DNA of 64,000 nucleotides from Erysipelotrichaceae bacterium (GCA_017473265.1 JAFULQ010000023.1:1-64000); one strand, 5' to 3'. Shown: positions 11,346-21,301, counted from the first letter of the stretch. Numbers and translations: made by a program. The notes: a model not told the origin generated them from the letters alone.

Positions 11346-11416
11346 AGTCATAAATCTCCCTCTTTTTTTAATTGTACCATGTAATATTTAATATGAAAAT
11401 AAATATACTCATAAAA

Positions 11417-11443
11417 CAAAAAGAAGATGCTACGCACCTTCTA
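11417..11443 (-). terminator. Terminator of Rpn-family gene
   Basis: AGAAGGTGC / GCATCTTCT stem (one G-U pair) with a 3-nt loop, then TTTTTG on the minus strand. The stem begins inside the stop codon. Confidence 0.75.
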
Positions 11444-12466
11444 CAAACCAACTATCTTGTTTATTTCATTAATACTATATCCTGTACATAAAGCAACATC
11501 TTCAATCTTCATACCATTACTTAGCATTTTACTGATTATTTCATTTTTTCCTTCTTTAATTCCTTCTTTAATTCCTTCTTTAATTCCTTCTTTTATCCCC
11601 TCTTTAATTCCTTCTTCTCTTCCCTCATTTCTACCATATTCTTCCGCCCACTTTACACGTTTTTCCTTATCACACTCTTCAACAAAATTCTTAAGCATAC
11701 TCATACTTCCAATATTTTCTAATATAAACTCATTCTTCATATTTATCATATTCTTGAGCACCTCATTCTTCTTCTCTAACACTTTTATTATATCATGCTT
11801 ATTTTCCACATGAGCATACTTCAACACATATCCAACCTGTTCCATTTCATCCCATGATTCATATGTATTCATTTCTAAATTCTTTAGCTTCTCTAATTCA
11901 ACGATCACAATATTCATTCGATTCTCTGGTAATAAATAATTCGTTGTGTCTTCCCTATGTCTAAATCTATGTACAAACATATCGTCTTTAATAAACATCA
12001 CACGATCTAATATCATTACTTGATACACTTCATTGAATTCATACTTATGATTCCCTACCTGCACTTGATTTGTCACTAATCGACTTTCATATAACTGTGC
12101 ACGTAAAGAGATGGAATCTATACTTCCATACTTTTGTATCTCAAGGTTCACATTATACGGATATCCATGACTATCTATACAACTAACTGTTACATCCATA
12201 CGTATTCCCTTATAAAGAATTTGATCTTTCTCTGGTTCACAATTATTAACAATCACATCTACAACTTCTTTTTCTAGGATTAAACTTGTAAGATATTTAA
12301 TATTTTGTTTAGAGCGAACATCTTTAGATGAAAACAATTTTCTAAATACATCATTATTTGTAAGAGATACTTCCTTCATTGTTTGTACCACTGCTTCTTT
12401 CACAAGATGATACTTATCAAACTCTTCTTGTGAATATTCATTTATTTTATTTATTACTTTTTGCAT
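11441..12466 (-). CDS. Rpn/PD-(D/E)XK nuclease family transposase-like protein
   Basis: 341 residues matching the layout of PF12784 (PD-(D/E)XK nuclease family transposase, the YhgA/Rpn group). Residues 30-60 carry the typical NNDVFRKLFSSKDVRSK segment. The nuclease core is visible as GIRMDVTVSCID and NLEIQK, that is, an Asp followed by E-x-Q on the next strand. Members of this group are DNA endonucleases linked to RecA-independent recombination. The C-terminal part has an EGIKEGIKEG run coded by 12-bp tandem repeats, followed by a short helical tail. The start has AGGAGG seven bases upstream. It lies alone between the CWB2 genes and the Sel1 gene. Whether it is mobile is not shown here: no terminal repeats are seen. 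Confidence 0.8.
   Translation of the reverse strand: MQKVINKINEYSQEEFDKYHLVKEAVVQTMKEVSLTNNDVFRKLFSSKDVRSKQNIKYLTSLILEKEVVDVIVNNCEPEKDQILYKGIRMDVTVSCIDSHGYPYNVNLEIQKYGSIDSISLRAQLYESRLVTNQVQVGNHKYEFNEVYQVMILDRVMFIKDDMFVHRFRHREDTTNYLLPENRMNIVIVELEKLKNLEMNTYESWDEMEQVGYVLKYAHVENKHDIIKVLEKKNEVLKNMINMKNEFILENIGSMSMLKNFVEECDKEKRVKWAEEYGRNEGREEGIKEGIKEGIKEGIKEGIKEGKNEIISKMLSNGMKIEDVALCTGYSINEINKIVGL
11549..11617 (-). repeat. 12-bp in-frame tandem repeats (IKEG)
   Basis: Five to six consecutive 12-bp units encoding Ile-Lys-Glu-Gly, some identical at the DNA level. They form a charged helical linker in the C-terminal part of the Rpn-family protein. Copy number could change by slippage without breaking the frame. 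Confidence 0.85.
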
Positions 12467-12549
12467 AGCGAATCCTCCTACTTACTTATACGCAAAAAAT
12501 AATAAAAACTCCTACTAAAAATCTTAAATAATATAAAAAAGATAAACAA

Positions 12550-12577
12550 AACTCAGTGTTCACCAACACTGAGTTTT
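12550..12577 (-). terminator. Terminator of Sel1-repeat gene
   Basis: Perfect ACTCAGTGTT / AACACTGAGT stem with a 4-nt loop and T-rich flanks on both sides, between the Sel1 gene stop and the start of the Rpn-family gene. Confidence 0.85.
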
Positions 12578-12590
12578 TCATATACTATAA

Positions 12591-15404
12591 TTAATCTTTA
12601 AATATATCTTTCAATGCAGAAGGAGAAGGTCCTTCATTAATCGTATACTTAATATTTTTACCAACCAACTCTAATTGATCCTTCAATTCTCTATCTGTAT
12701 ACTTATTATGATTTTCAACTACATTCTCTAAATGCGTCAATTGCTTACGCAACTCATCTGCACGATTGCTAAGCTCAGCCTGCGCATTATAATTACCTTT
12801 TCTAGCAGCAGATTTCAATAAGCTAAATCTTTCATCGTCATCCAACTCAAGACCATATTCCTCAGGATAATGTGCAGCATTATACAATGCATCTGCATCT
12901 CCTCTATCATAGGTAACCATATTCCATTCCTGCATCTTATCAAGATTCTTACCATAATAGAAATGCGCAATTTTATAGGCTGCCTTCTTATTTCCTTCTT
13001 CATGTTCTCTCTTCCATAAATTCACAGAATGACATTCTAAAGCTAAAACCACAGGTTGCACATCATCTCTAGACATACCATACGCCGACCAATTCAAATG
13101 CACGCAAAAACTCAAATTATCTAAAGCTTCAACATTTTGTTTTTTCATATAGTCGTTATACGCATCTTTTATTTTCACACTAGAAGAATCCATGCCAACT
13201 TCAATAAACTTCATTGCTAATTTGTAATTACTATATGTATTATCATCAGGAAGATTCGAAACATCAGCCTGTACTAATGCTAAATAACGACAAATCGTTT
13301 GTAACAACAATTTTGGATAACTATTCAACTCATCCATCCATAATGCTTTCTTATACAGTCTACTAGCATTATGATATTTACCCATAGATACATATGCATC
13401 CGCCATACCTAAATATCCAATATAATAATCCTGAATAGCTGCACAACGATAATACTCAAAAGCCTTATTTATATCTCTACTAAACAATACACCCGCTTGT
13501 TCACACAAACATGCTGGATCTTTATTCACACCATCTAAATGCCATTTACAACTTTGAATACGACTTATTGCAGGATTATAAGTTGTAAGATCACTCTCAG
13601 AAATAGAATCCCCATAAATCACTTCATCATCAAATAACACCAAACTCAATAAGTCTCCTACCTTCATTGACTTTGGCAACAAGGCATCTTCAAAAGACAC
13701 ATACCTCACCAACGTATACGGATTCATAAACACCTTACGTCCATGATCTTCTTCATAATAACAACCAATAACTTCTGTACTCGTTGAACACAAATCCTCA
13801 ACAGCGACACTTGGACGAACACGATCCGTAAACGTATCAAAATAATAATCACGAAGCTCTACTAAATCATCCGCAAGATATGTTTTCTCCGCAACTAACT
13901 TCTTCGAAAAATCATAAGCACGATAAATATCTTCAAGCTCACTACCAAAATCACCATTCTTCACACGTTCAATTAACTCTTTAAACGCACGATTATTCGA
14001 ATCCGCATCAATAGCCTTCTTCAAGACTTCAAAAGCCTTATCTTCATCTTTTTCTACATACTTACCCTTCATTAAAAGACTTACATAATACAAATAGGCT
14101 CCCACCATATTCTCATCCATAGCTTGTTGCAAATACATCATTCCTTTATCAATATCTTTATTTACATACTGACCCTCAAAATGCATTTCCGCTAAATGAT
14201 ATTTCGAATAACTACTACCTCTTTTCACACCTTCAGTAAAGTATTCAAAAGCCTTTTTATAATCTACTTCACATCCTTTACCCTGTAAATACAAATAACC
14301 TAAATTATTATAGCCATAATGCTCATTTGGAAAATACTCAATATATTTTCTATAACACTCATGCGCCTTCACATAATCCTGCTCAACACCAAGACCATTT
14401 TCATATGCATACGCCAAATTGTTATATCCCCTATTATTACCAGCTTCAACTGCCTTCTTCATACAAAAAAAATACGCATTATACTTCTCTAATTGATGCT
14501 CAAGCAATGCTAAATCACCATAATAGATAGGATTTACCTCAATAGCCTTCACATAATACTTTCTCGACAAATCATAATCACGATGATTATTTAAACGATA
14601 ATAATCACCCAATAAACTATAAAAACGAGCATCATTAATACCTTTGCAATACGTATAACAAGTATCAAAATCCTTCATTTCTTTACTAATAAACGCCACC
14701 ATATAACGCGCATCCAAATAATTAGAATTAGCTTTCAATGACTTCAAAGCATATTCTCTAGCTACTTCATGATTCACATCACCAACTAAACCATAAAGCT
14801 CAAGCAAACACAAATTATAATATGCAATAGAATTCTTCCACTCTGCTGCCAATTGATAACACACCTGAGCCAATACATATTTTTTCGCATTATAGTAACT
14901 ATTCCCAACACCTACAAAACAATCAGAATAAAACTTAGGGTTATAATCCGCACAAAAAGCCGCTCTATAATACTTTTTACCTTCTTCAATATTCTTTTCA
15001 ACACCATCACCATATACATATTTATGACCCAAATTCAAATACTTCTCACGAATTTCAACAATCTTACGTACATGAACTAATGCATCATCATCAATTGTTG
15101 AAACCTCTTTGCTATCATCATAAAATACCAAATACGTTTTACTACCACTCTTTTCAATTCTCTTGATAGCATATAATGCAACACGATACTTAGATGAATA
15201 ATAATAATTCGGAGTCAAAATATAACTATTAAGATTTAAAAAAGACTTTTTATAAGCTAAAGCATTCTTATAATATCCTCCATCTGCCAAATCATACTTT
15301 TTTAAAATGGAATTAAGACTCCCCTTCTCATTTTCCAAATTATTAGCACCTGTGATTATATTTGGTTGATTTTCAAAATAATGTTGTAATTCTTGTTTAA
15401 ACAT
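12591..15404 (-). CDS. Large Sel1-like (TPR-related) repeat protein
   Basis: 937 residues. An ATG at 15404 with GGGAGAG six bases upstream is preferred over one 32 codons earlier (15500), which has no ribosome site. Many Sel1-like repeats are visible (YGDGVEKNIEEGKKYYRAA, AYENGLGVEQDYVKAHECY, YLQGKGCEVDYKKAFEYF, FEGQYVNKDIDKGMMYL), mainly in residues 115-480 and again in about 630-690 and 790-880. The middle (about 500-620) lacks clear repeats. Sel1 repeats form alpha-solenoids used for protein contacts. No signal peptide or membrane segment is seen, so it is probably cytoplasmic. Its partner is unknown. Its position beside the polymer-export operon may be coincidence, since both have their own terminators. 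Confidence 0.8.
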   Translation of the reverse strand: MFKQELQHYFENQPNIITGANNLENEKGSLNSILKKYDLADGGYYKNALAYKKSFLNLNSYILTPNYYYSSKYRVALYAIKRIEKSGSKTYLVFYDDSKEVSTIDDDALVHVRKIVEIREKYLNLGHKYVYGDGVEKNIEEGKKYYRAAFCADYNPKFYSDCFVGVGNSYYNAKKYVLAQVCYQLAAEWKNSIAYYNLCLLELYGLVGDVNHEVAREYALKSLKANSNYLDARYMVAFISKEMKDFDTCYTYCKGINDARFYSLLGDYYRLNNHRDYDLSRKYYVKAIEVNPIYYGDLALLEHQLEKYNAYFFCMKKAVEAGNNRGYNNLAYAYENGLGVEQDYVKAHECYRKYIEYFPNEHYGYNNLGYLYLQGKGCEVDYKKAFEYFTEGVKRGSSYSKYHLAEMHFEGQYVNKDIDKGMMYLQQAMDENMVGAYLYYVSLLMKGKYVEKDEDKAFEVLKKAIDADSNNRAFKELIERVKNGDFGSELEDIYRAYDFSKKLVAEKTYLADDLVELRDYYFDTFTDRVRPSVAVEDLCSTSTEVIGCYYEEDHGRKVFMNPYTLVRYVSFEDALLPKSMKVGDLLSLVLFDDEVIYGDSISESDLTTYNPAISRIQSCKWHLDGVNKDPACLCEQAGVLFSRDINKAFEYYRCAAIQDYYIGYLGMADAYVSMGKYHNASRLYKKALWMDELNSYPKLLLQTICRYLALVQADVSNLPDDNTYSNYKLAMKFIEVGMDSSSVKIKDAYNDYMKKQNVEALDNLSFCVHLNWSAYGMSRDDVQPVVLALECHSVNLWKREHEEGNKKAAYKIAHFYYGKNLDKMQEWNMVTYDRGDADALYNAAHYPEEYGLELDDDERFSLLKSAARKGNYNAQAELSNRADELRKQLTHLENVVENHNKYTDRELKDQLELVGKNIKYTINEGPSPSALKDIFKD

Positions 15405-15498
15405 ACTATACTCTCCCGTTATTTCTAGTAATTTAATTATACAATTCTCATTATAAAAAAGCGACTTTGTGTCTATGAAATTATTTATAATTTTGCAC

Positions 15499-15527
15499 AA
15501 AAAAAGCCATCACTTCCTGTGATGACT
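15499..15527 (-). terminator. Terminator of the surface-polymer operon
   Basis: GTCATCAC / GTGATGGC stem with a 5-nt loop, followed on the minus strand by seven Ts. It lies directly after the ABC ATPase stop at 15534. Confidence 0.9.
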
Positions 15528-15533
15528 TTCTAT

Positions 15534-16454
15534 TTATTTTTGCATATGTTCTTCTACAAGCTCATGTAATGACTGTAAAGATGCATCATCTAATGTTTCC
15601 ACTAATTTAAACAATTTTTCTTGTTCTAATTTTTTCTTACGATTTTGAATACGCGCAACACGAACATCATTTTTCTTAGCCAAATCTTCAATATCTTCAA
15701 TAGAAGAAGGCAATTTCTTGGTAATCAAAAATTCTTCATATGCTTTTGTAACAGCTTCAACATCATCCGAAAAACAAATTTGTTGTCCCTTATTTAACCA
15801 CAAGACTTTATTACACAACTCTCTTACTTGTTTCATCGTATGAGAAACTAAAATACCCGTAACACCACCAGATAAAACTTCTTTCATCTTGTTACCACTT
15901 TTCTCTTTAAATCCACCATCACCAACAGACAACACTTCATCTAAGATGATAACATCCGGATTCACTAAACAAGCAATAGAGAAAGCCAAACGACTCTTCA
16001 TACCACTCGATAATTGTTTAAATGGTCGATCTTGGAAATCTTCCAACTCCGCAAAAGCAATAATTTTATCATACATGCTATCCATAAATTCACGTGTATA
16101 GCCAAGCATTGCTCCACGCAAATAGGTATTTTCATATACCGTCAACTCACCATCAAATCCACTCGCAAGTTCTAGCAAAGCCGCAACATTGCCCTCAACT
16201 TCTACAGAACCTTCCGTAGGACGCATAACTCCAGAAATACATTTTAATAAAGTAGATTTACCAGCACCATTGGTACCAATAATACCTAACATATCTCCTT
16301 TTTCCAAAGTAAAAGAAACATGACGATCTGCCCAAAACTCCGTTATTTTATAATTCCCTTTAAGTTTCTTAATCACATAATCCTTGATTCCAATATCTCT
16401 AAAGTCACCTCTCATATAGCGAATGGAAACATCATCAACTTTAATTACTGACAT
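15534..16454 (-). CDS. ABC transporter ATPase for polysaccharide/teichoic-type polymer export
   Basis: 306 residues. Walker A is GTNGAGKST (around residue 62), the signature is LSSGMKSRL (about 149) and Walker B with its Glu is VIILDE (about 170), followed by a switch His in LVSHT. The N terminus (YMRGDFRDIGIKDYVIKKLKG) has the pre-NBD segment typical of TagH/Wzt-type exporters rather than of importers. The C-terminal 60 residues are a charged helix, not a Wzt-type glycan-binding domain, so chain-end recognition by this subunit is not expected. GGGGGA precedes the start. It lies 16 bases after the permease gene, as the last gene of the operon. Confidence 0.9.
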   Translation of the reverse strand: MSVIKVDDVSIRYMRGDFRDIGIKDYVIKKLKGNYKITEFWADRHVSFTLEKGDMLGIIGTNGAGKSTLLKCISGVMRPTEGSVEVEGNVAALLELASGFDGELTVYENTYLRGAMLGYTREFMDSMYDKIIAFAELEDFQDRPFKQLSSGMKSRLAFSIACLVNPDVIILDEVLSVGDGGFKEKSGNKMKEVLSGGVTGILVSHTMKQVRELCNKVLWLNKGQQICFSDDVEAVTKAYEEFLITKKLPSSIEDIEDLAKKNDVRVARIQNRKKKLEQEKLFKLVETLDDASLQSLHELVEEHMQK

Positions 16455-16470
16455 CTAAATTCCCCCATTC

Positions 16471-17238
16471 CTATAAATAATACACAAACTTATGACCCAT
16501 CTTCTTATATGTAATACAACCAAGTATTAATAACAATGCTGCATAACCAATACACAATGCATGCAACCCCAAAGAAGGAATCATACCATCAACAACAATG
16601 ACTCTAAAATACTTAATAAAACAGAACACCGGATTCAAATAGAAACAATTTTGTAAATTCAGTGGCAAAATATCCACAGTATAGAAAATTGCTGACATAT
16701 ACATTAATAACATTGTAAAAATATCATACAAATAACTAACATCTTTAAACACACAATAGAACGCCGATAAAATCATCCCTACACCAATATTAAATATCAC
16801 TAAACATACAACAGGAATAATCAATAAGGTAAATGACCACTTAAAACAAATGCCATCAACTAAACAAAATACAAAAAACACACCAATATTAATTAAAAAA
16901 TTAATTAATGAAGAAATATTCTTCGACAATAAGAAAATATACTTCGGAACATTAATCTTGGTAATAATCGCTTTATTCATCACCAAAGAATTCATACCAC
17001 CCTTAGTCGCTTCCTTAAAATAACCATACAACAAATTCCCACAAAATAGATAAATGGTATAATGCTCCATATTACGACCAAAGAAATGCTTAAACACCAA
17101 ACTAAGAACAAGCAACTGCAAAAGAGGTGACAAAATACTCCACCCCATGCCAAGCACCGAACGCTTATACTTTTTCTTAAAGTCTCTTTTTGTTAATTCT
17201 TCAAAAAGAAACATATGTTGCTTAAATGAATTAAACAT
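16471..17238 (-). CDS. ABC-2 type permease for polysaccharide/teichoic-type export
   Basis: 255 residues, the usual length of TagG/Wzm/KpsM permeases. A short amphipathic N terminus (ELTKRDFKKKYKRSVLGMGWSILSPLL) is the hallmark of this family, and about six hydrophobic segments follow. It should pair with the ATPase encoded 16 bases downstream to carry a lipid-linked polymer across the cytoplasmic membrane. AGGGG stands a few bases before the ATG. It begins 9 bases after the two-domain ATP-grasp gene, in keeping with one transcript. Confidence 0.9.
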   Translation of the reverse strand: MFNSFKQHMFLFEELTKRDFKKKYKRSVLGMGWSILSPLLQLLVLSLVFKHFFGRNMEHYTIYLFCGNLLYGYFKEATKGGMNSLVMNKAIITKINVPKYIFLLSKNISSLINFLINIGVFFVFCLVDGICFKWSFTLLIIPVVCLVIFNIGVGMILSAFYCVFKDVSYLYDIFTMLLMYMSAIFYTVDILPLNLQNCFYLNPVFCFIKYFRVIVVDGMIPSLGLHALCIGYAALLLILGCITYKKMGHKFVYYL

Positions 17239-17247
17239 AAAATACCC

Positions 17248-19323
17248 CTATTCTACTTCTGGCAACTCTAAATAATCTCCCAATTTTCTATCCCATAATC
17301 TACTAGAAAAACGCAAGAACATACCTGGAGTAAATGTCATTTCCCCAACAAACACTTGCCCATTTACATCATAAAAATCAATACGAACAAATGGGAAACC
17401 TTTTGCTAGTTCTCTACTTAATTCTAACATCTTATCCAATGTTTCCGGTTTTTCTACAGACCTTGCTCTACGCATACCCGCTCTACTAACTGGTAACACA
17501 TTCCAATCCATATCTACAAACGAACGTCTTTGATCATCTGTACCTCTTCCAGATACAACCAACGCAAACTTAGGTTCACCATTACAACAATAAATCTTAT
17601 AATCCTCAATTGGAGCACCAGAACCATCATCTAAATACTCTTCAATAACAATCGCAGCATCTTCCATTTTTTCATCTGTAATACACATATTGAAATAATA
17701 ATAATTCTTCCAAGGATACAACCAACTAGATAAAATCGCTTTTGTCTTATTAATATTCAACAACGACTTATCTTTTACAATCATAACCTCATTCATACCC
17801 CAACCATCATTTAGTTTAGCTACAAATTGATTTGGTAATGCATCAAAATCAATATCATTGACATCCGTATACACCCCAATTAATGGCACAACATGTTCAT
17901 ATCCAACACGACTACCAATCCACTCTTTAGCTTTCCCCTTATCAGCAGCCACTTTAATATGTTCATTTTTATAATATAATGCCAACCAAATAATTTTTTC
18001 ATTTAAAGTTTTAGGCTCCTTAAGATTTGGAAAATACCCCAATTGCTTATACGCCTTTTGTTCACAATGCACACGACGCATTTGTGGTGTAATCTTCTCT
18101 TCCATTTGGAAATTCATAATTTCATTTGTACAAGAATATTCATATGGAATATCTGAATTTATAGGTTCCTCTGGATATGAAGTCTTAATTTTAAATTCAA
18201 CACCAAAAATACGCAAATACTTCTCAATACGATCTTTATATTCTTCTTCATGCGTATAATATGGAATTCTCAAGAAATTAAAGAAAACAATATATCCCTG
18301 CTCCTCATACACTTTTCTTTTAATAATACGTCTACGGATTTTCTTAACAAACTTCTTCGCTTTACGCTTTGTTACAAAAACAGCTGCTTTAATCGCTAAT
18401 GCAATACCCTCTTTATCCGTAATTTTCTTATTCGGTAAATTGATTTTACTACCAAAATAATAATCCCAATCCACAGGATGGAAAGGTTTTAATCCACCAG
18501 CTGGATAGAATGTCATTTCACCTAAAAATACTTGATCACCCATTTCATAGAAATCCACACGTACAAATGGGAATGGTTTCGCTAATTTCTCAGCCAACTC
18601 TACCATTTTATCCCAATTACGAGGTTTGCTAGGTGTTTCAACTGCACGTTTTAATTCACCATAAGTTACTGGTAATAAATTAAAATCTTTATCAAAGAAA
18701 TCATGTGTCAATTCATCATCATTGGCTCTATCTGTCGCAATCAACATAAACTCCAACTTACCATCACACATAAAGAACTTATAGTCATACACTTGACCAT
18801 CAAATTGCTCTAAATATTCTTCAGCATATACCACAGGTTTCATATGTTTGAAACCCCAGTTAAAATATTGATAATACGCATTACGATCTGGTTGCATCCA
18901 TCTCTTTAACTTCGCAATTGTTTGTGGTTTATTCAATTTACTTTTATCTTTAACAATAATATTGTATCCACTAGACCAGTTTACTTTTAATACAAATTGA
19001 TCTGGTAATTGATCAAAATCTATATCCTCAGGATTATTCCAAGATGCAATTGTTTTCACTGCATATTGTTCCCCAATGGTTTCTTTAACATACTCTTTTA
19101 CAGCATATTTATCTGCACACTTAGTAATCAAAGGATCTTGATAATACAACTTCATCCACATAATTTTCTCATTCATCGTTTGTGGATTATCAAAATTTAG
19201 TTCATATCCAACACGGTTAAGAAATGTTTTTTCTAATATTTCTTTTTTCTTTTTTTCATTTAATAATGGACCCAATCTATAATGAATTTTCTTCACATCT
19301 CTAGTACCATGATATTTTGCCAT
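17248..19323 (-). CDS. Two-domain TupA-like ATP-grasp protein
   Basis: 691 residues made of two tandem TupA-like ATP-grasp modules (PF14305 type), about 1-320 and 350-691. Each repeats the family's landmarks: LNEKIMWMKLYYQD / LNEKIIWLALYYKN, CADKYAVKEYV / AADKGKAKEWI, DQFVLKVNWSSGYNIIV / NQFVAKLNDGWGMNEVM, EEYLEQFDGQVYDYKFFMCDG / EEYLDDGSGAPIEDYKIYCCNG and FPFVRVDFYE..LGEMTF / FPFVRIDFYD..VGEMTF. TupA was named from teichuronopeptide synthesis in an alkaliphilic Bacillus; ATP-grasp enzymes join a carboxylate to an amine. A basic linker joins the modules. Substrate unknown; it may add amino acids or peptides to the exported polymer. AAAGGAGG precedes the ATG. Confidence 0.85.
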   Translation of the reverse strand: MAKYHGTRDVKKIHYRLGPLLNEKKKKEILEKTFLNRVGYELNFDNPQTMNEKIMWMKLYYQDPLITKCADKYAVKEYVKETIGEQYAVKTIASWNNPEDIDFDQLPDQFVLKVNWSSGYNIIVKDKSKLNKPQTIAKLKRWMQPDRNAYYQYFNWGFKHMKPVVYAEEYLEQFDGQVYDYKFFMCDGKLEFMLIATDRANDDELTHDFFDKDFNLLPVTYGELKRAVETPSKPRNWDKMVELAEKLAKPFPFVRVDFYEMGDQVFLGEMTFYPAGGLKPFHPVDWDYYFGSKINLPNKKITDKEGIALAIKAAVFVTKRKAKKFVKKIRRRIIKRKVYEEQGYIVFFNFLRIPYYTHEEEYKDRIEKYLRIFGVEFKIKTSYPEEPINSDIPYEYSCTNEIMNFQMEEKITPQMRRVHCEQKAYKQLGYFPNLKEPKTLNEKIIWLALYYKNEHIKVAADKGKAKEWIGSRVGYEHVVPLIGVYTDVNDIDFDALPNQFVAKLNDGWGMNEVMIVKDKSLLNINKTKAILSSWLYPWKNYYYFNMCITDEKMEDAAIVIEEYLDDGSGAPIEDYKIYCCNGEPKFALVVSGRGTDDQRRSFVDMDWNVLPVSRAGMRRARSVEKPETLDKMLELSRELAKGFPFVRIDFYDVNGQVFVGEMTFTPGMFLRFSSRLWDRKLGDYLELPEVE

Positions 19324-19335
19324 ACATATCCTCCT

Positions 19336-20394
19336 TTATTCTATATGAATCTTACGACCCAATCGCAAATCCCACTCTTGAGGAGTAAACTTCAAAGTTC
19401 CACCACCAGAATAGAATGTCATCTCACCCAAATAAATCTTTCCACGATCCGTTTCATAAAAATCCACACGAACAAATGGAAAATCACTTGCTAAAACTTT
19501 TGCTAGTGCAATCATCTGTTGCACACCACTAGGCATAGCAGGAATTGGACTCGCATTTGGTTTCTTTCCATATGTAAATGGTAACAACTCTAAATTCTCA
19601 TCAAAGAAGGTATACGTTAATCCATCAGCACGATCTGTCGCAATAAACATATAGATAAACTCACCTTTACTAAAATAGAACTTATAATCATATACTTGCC
19701 CATCACATTGCTCAATATATTCCTCCGCAAAAATAACAGGCTTCATATGTTTATAACCCCAGTTAAAGGTATCATAATAACTATTCGCAGAATCATTCAT
19801 CCACGAAGACAACTTCAACTTCACATCTTTAAGATCTAATGCATTTTTATCTTTAACAATAATATTAAACCCGCTAGACCAATTTACTTTTAATACAAAC
19901 TGATTAGGTAAACTTTCAAAATCAATTTCATCCACACAATTCCAACTACCAATTGTTGGAACAATATACTTTTCACCAATCAATTCTTTTGCATAATTCT
20001 TCACCGCAAACTTATCAGCACAAACCGTAACTCTAGGATCATGGTAATGCAACTTCAACCAATTAATCTTTTCATTAAAAGTTCTCGGATTTTTTAAATC
20101 CATTGTATATCCTACATGCGGTGATATTTCCTTAACCAATAACTTTTCACAATTCTCTAAAGACAAACGATCCCTCATAGCATAATGACGCATTCTTCTA
20201 GATTTATGAAAATACACTCTCTTATTCAAAACTTTAATATACTTTTCTTTACTAACAACATCACGAAAATAAGTAAAAGAAAACCCAAGAAGCTTAATTT
20301 TACGTGCATCATAACACACTTCCACCTCATATGGAATTTCCAGCTTCCCTAATTGAATATAGCGCTTTTGATCCTTTACTATTTTCTTAATCAT
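19336..20394 (-). CDS. TupA-like ATP-grasp protein
   Basis: 352 residues with one TupA-like ATP-grasp module (about 85-350): FNEKINWLKLHYHD, CADKFAVKNYAKELIG, NQFVLKVNWSSGFNIIVKD, EEYIEQCDGQVYDYKFYFSKG, FPFVRVDFYET and LGEMTFYSGGG. It is most like the first module of the downstream protein. An N-terminal extension of about 80 residues is basic and unassigned. The ATG at 20394 is chosen over a GTG at 20400 because AAGGA then has normal spacing. It is separated by 11 bases from the previous gene and by 12 from the next. The likely role is ATP-dependent ligation on a surface polymer precursor; the substrate is unknown. Confidence 0.83.
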   Translation of the reverse strand: MIKKIVKDQKRYIQLGKLEIPYEVEVCYDARKIKLLGFSFTYFRDVVSKEKYIKVLNKRVYFHKSRRMRHYAMRDRLSLENCEKLLVKEISPHVGYTMDLKNPRTFNEKINWLKLHYHDPRVTVCADKFAVKNYAKELIGEKYIVPTIGSWNCVDEIDFESLPNQFVLKVNWSSGFNIIVKDKNALDLKDVKLKLSSWMNDSANSYYDTFNWGYKHMKPVIFAEEYIEQCDGQVYDYKFYFSKGEFIYMFIATDRADGLTYTFFDENLELLPFTYGKKPNASPIPAMPSGVQQMIALAKVLASDFPFVRVDFYETDRGKIYLGEMTFYSGGGTLKFTPQEWDLRLGRKIHIE

Positions 20395-20405
20395 GCACAC
20401 ATTCC

Positions 20406-21266
20406 TTACTTCTTAATATGTAAATATTCTCCCATCGGCTTACCATGAATTTTTGTTTCCGAAGGAGAAACACCTGCAGCAGGAGTAAACGTCAACTCCC
20501 CAAATACAGGCTTACCATTTGACTCATATAAATCAACACGAACAAATGGAAAAGGCTTTGATAACTTTCTAGCAATTTCCAACATTTCATCTAGACAATC
20601 TGGTTTTTTATGCATAATCCCCATTTTATATTTCGCACGGACATCAGACATAAACTCCCATTCAGGAGACATAAACAAAGCCGTTTTTGTCTTATTTCGA
20701 GTCATAACTAAAATAGCTAAAACTTCTCCATGAAAACAATACAATTTATAGTCCACCAAACCATCGACACTATTGGCATCAATATACTTTTCACATAACA
20801 AATATTTTTCTTTAACTTTATAATGCAGTTCAGCATAAAACAAATGATACAACTGACGTTTCCAACACTTCAACCAATGCTTTGTTTCATCCCAATTCTG
20901 CGTTTTTTTATCGCTTACAATAATATTGTAACCACAGCCAAAATTCCATTTTAAAACAAAAGAATCTGGCAATTCATCTATATTAATTTCCTCAACATTT
21001 TTGTAAACACCCAACAAATCATTTAAATACTCACCACAACCACACGCAGTAACATATTCTCTAACACGATACTTATCCGCACATTGATTCACCAACGGAT
21101 TATTCGCATAATCATATAACTTTAAATAATTTATCTTTTCACTAAAAGATTTCGGATTCTTTAAGTCACAAAACTTACCCATCTTTTTCCAATAGCGCAA
21201 CTGTGTATTCAATTTTGGAGAAATTATAGACATTAAACAAAATAAAACTTTTCTTGATAATCTCAT
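20406..21266 (-). CDS. TupA-like ATP-grasp protein (short form)
   Basis: 286 residues, a single TupA-like module almost without extension: FSEKINYLKLYDY, CADKYRVREYVTACG, DSFVLKWNFGCGYNIIVSDK, EKYIDANSVDGLVDYKLYCFHG, FPFVRVDLYESNGKPVFGELTFTPAAG. The ATG at 21266 has AAAGTGG upstream; a GTG at 21278 is the alternative. The family landmarks are complete, so it is probably active. It follows the glycosyltransferase gene by 35 bases in the same operon. Confidence 0.82.
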   Translation of the reverse strand: MRLSRKVLFCLMSIISPKLNTQLRYWKKMGKFCDLKNPKSFSEKINYLKLYDYANNPLVNQCADKYRVREYVTACGCGEYLNDLLGVYKNVEEINIDELPDSFVLKWNFGCGYNIIVSDKKTQNWDETKHWLKCWKRQLYHLFYAELHYKVKEKYLLCEKYIDANSVDGLVDYKLYCFHGEVLAILVMTRNKTKTALFMSPEWEFMSDVRAKYKMGIMHKKPDCLDEMLEIARKLSKPFPFVRVDLYESNGKPVFGELTFTPAAGVSPSETKIHGKPMGEYLHIKK

Positions 21267-21301
21267 ACTATAATCCACTTTCTACAACTCAACAAAATAT
21301 G

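Noticed and set aside
11427-11813. 128-codon plus-strand open frame with SLIPSLIPS repeats
   Set aside because: It is the complement of the IKEG repeat of the Rpn-family gene.
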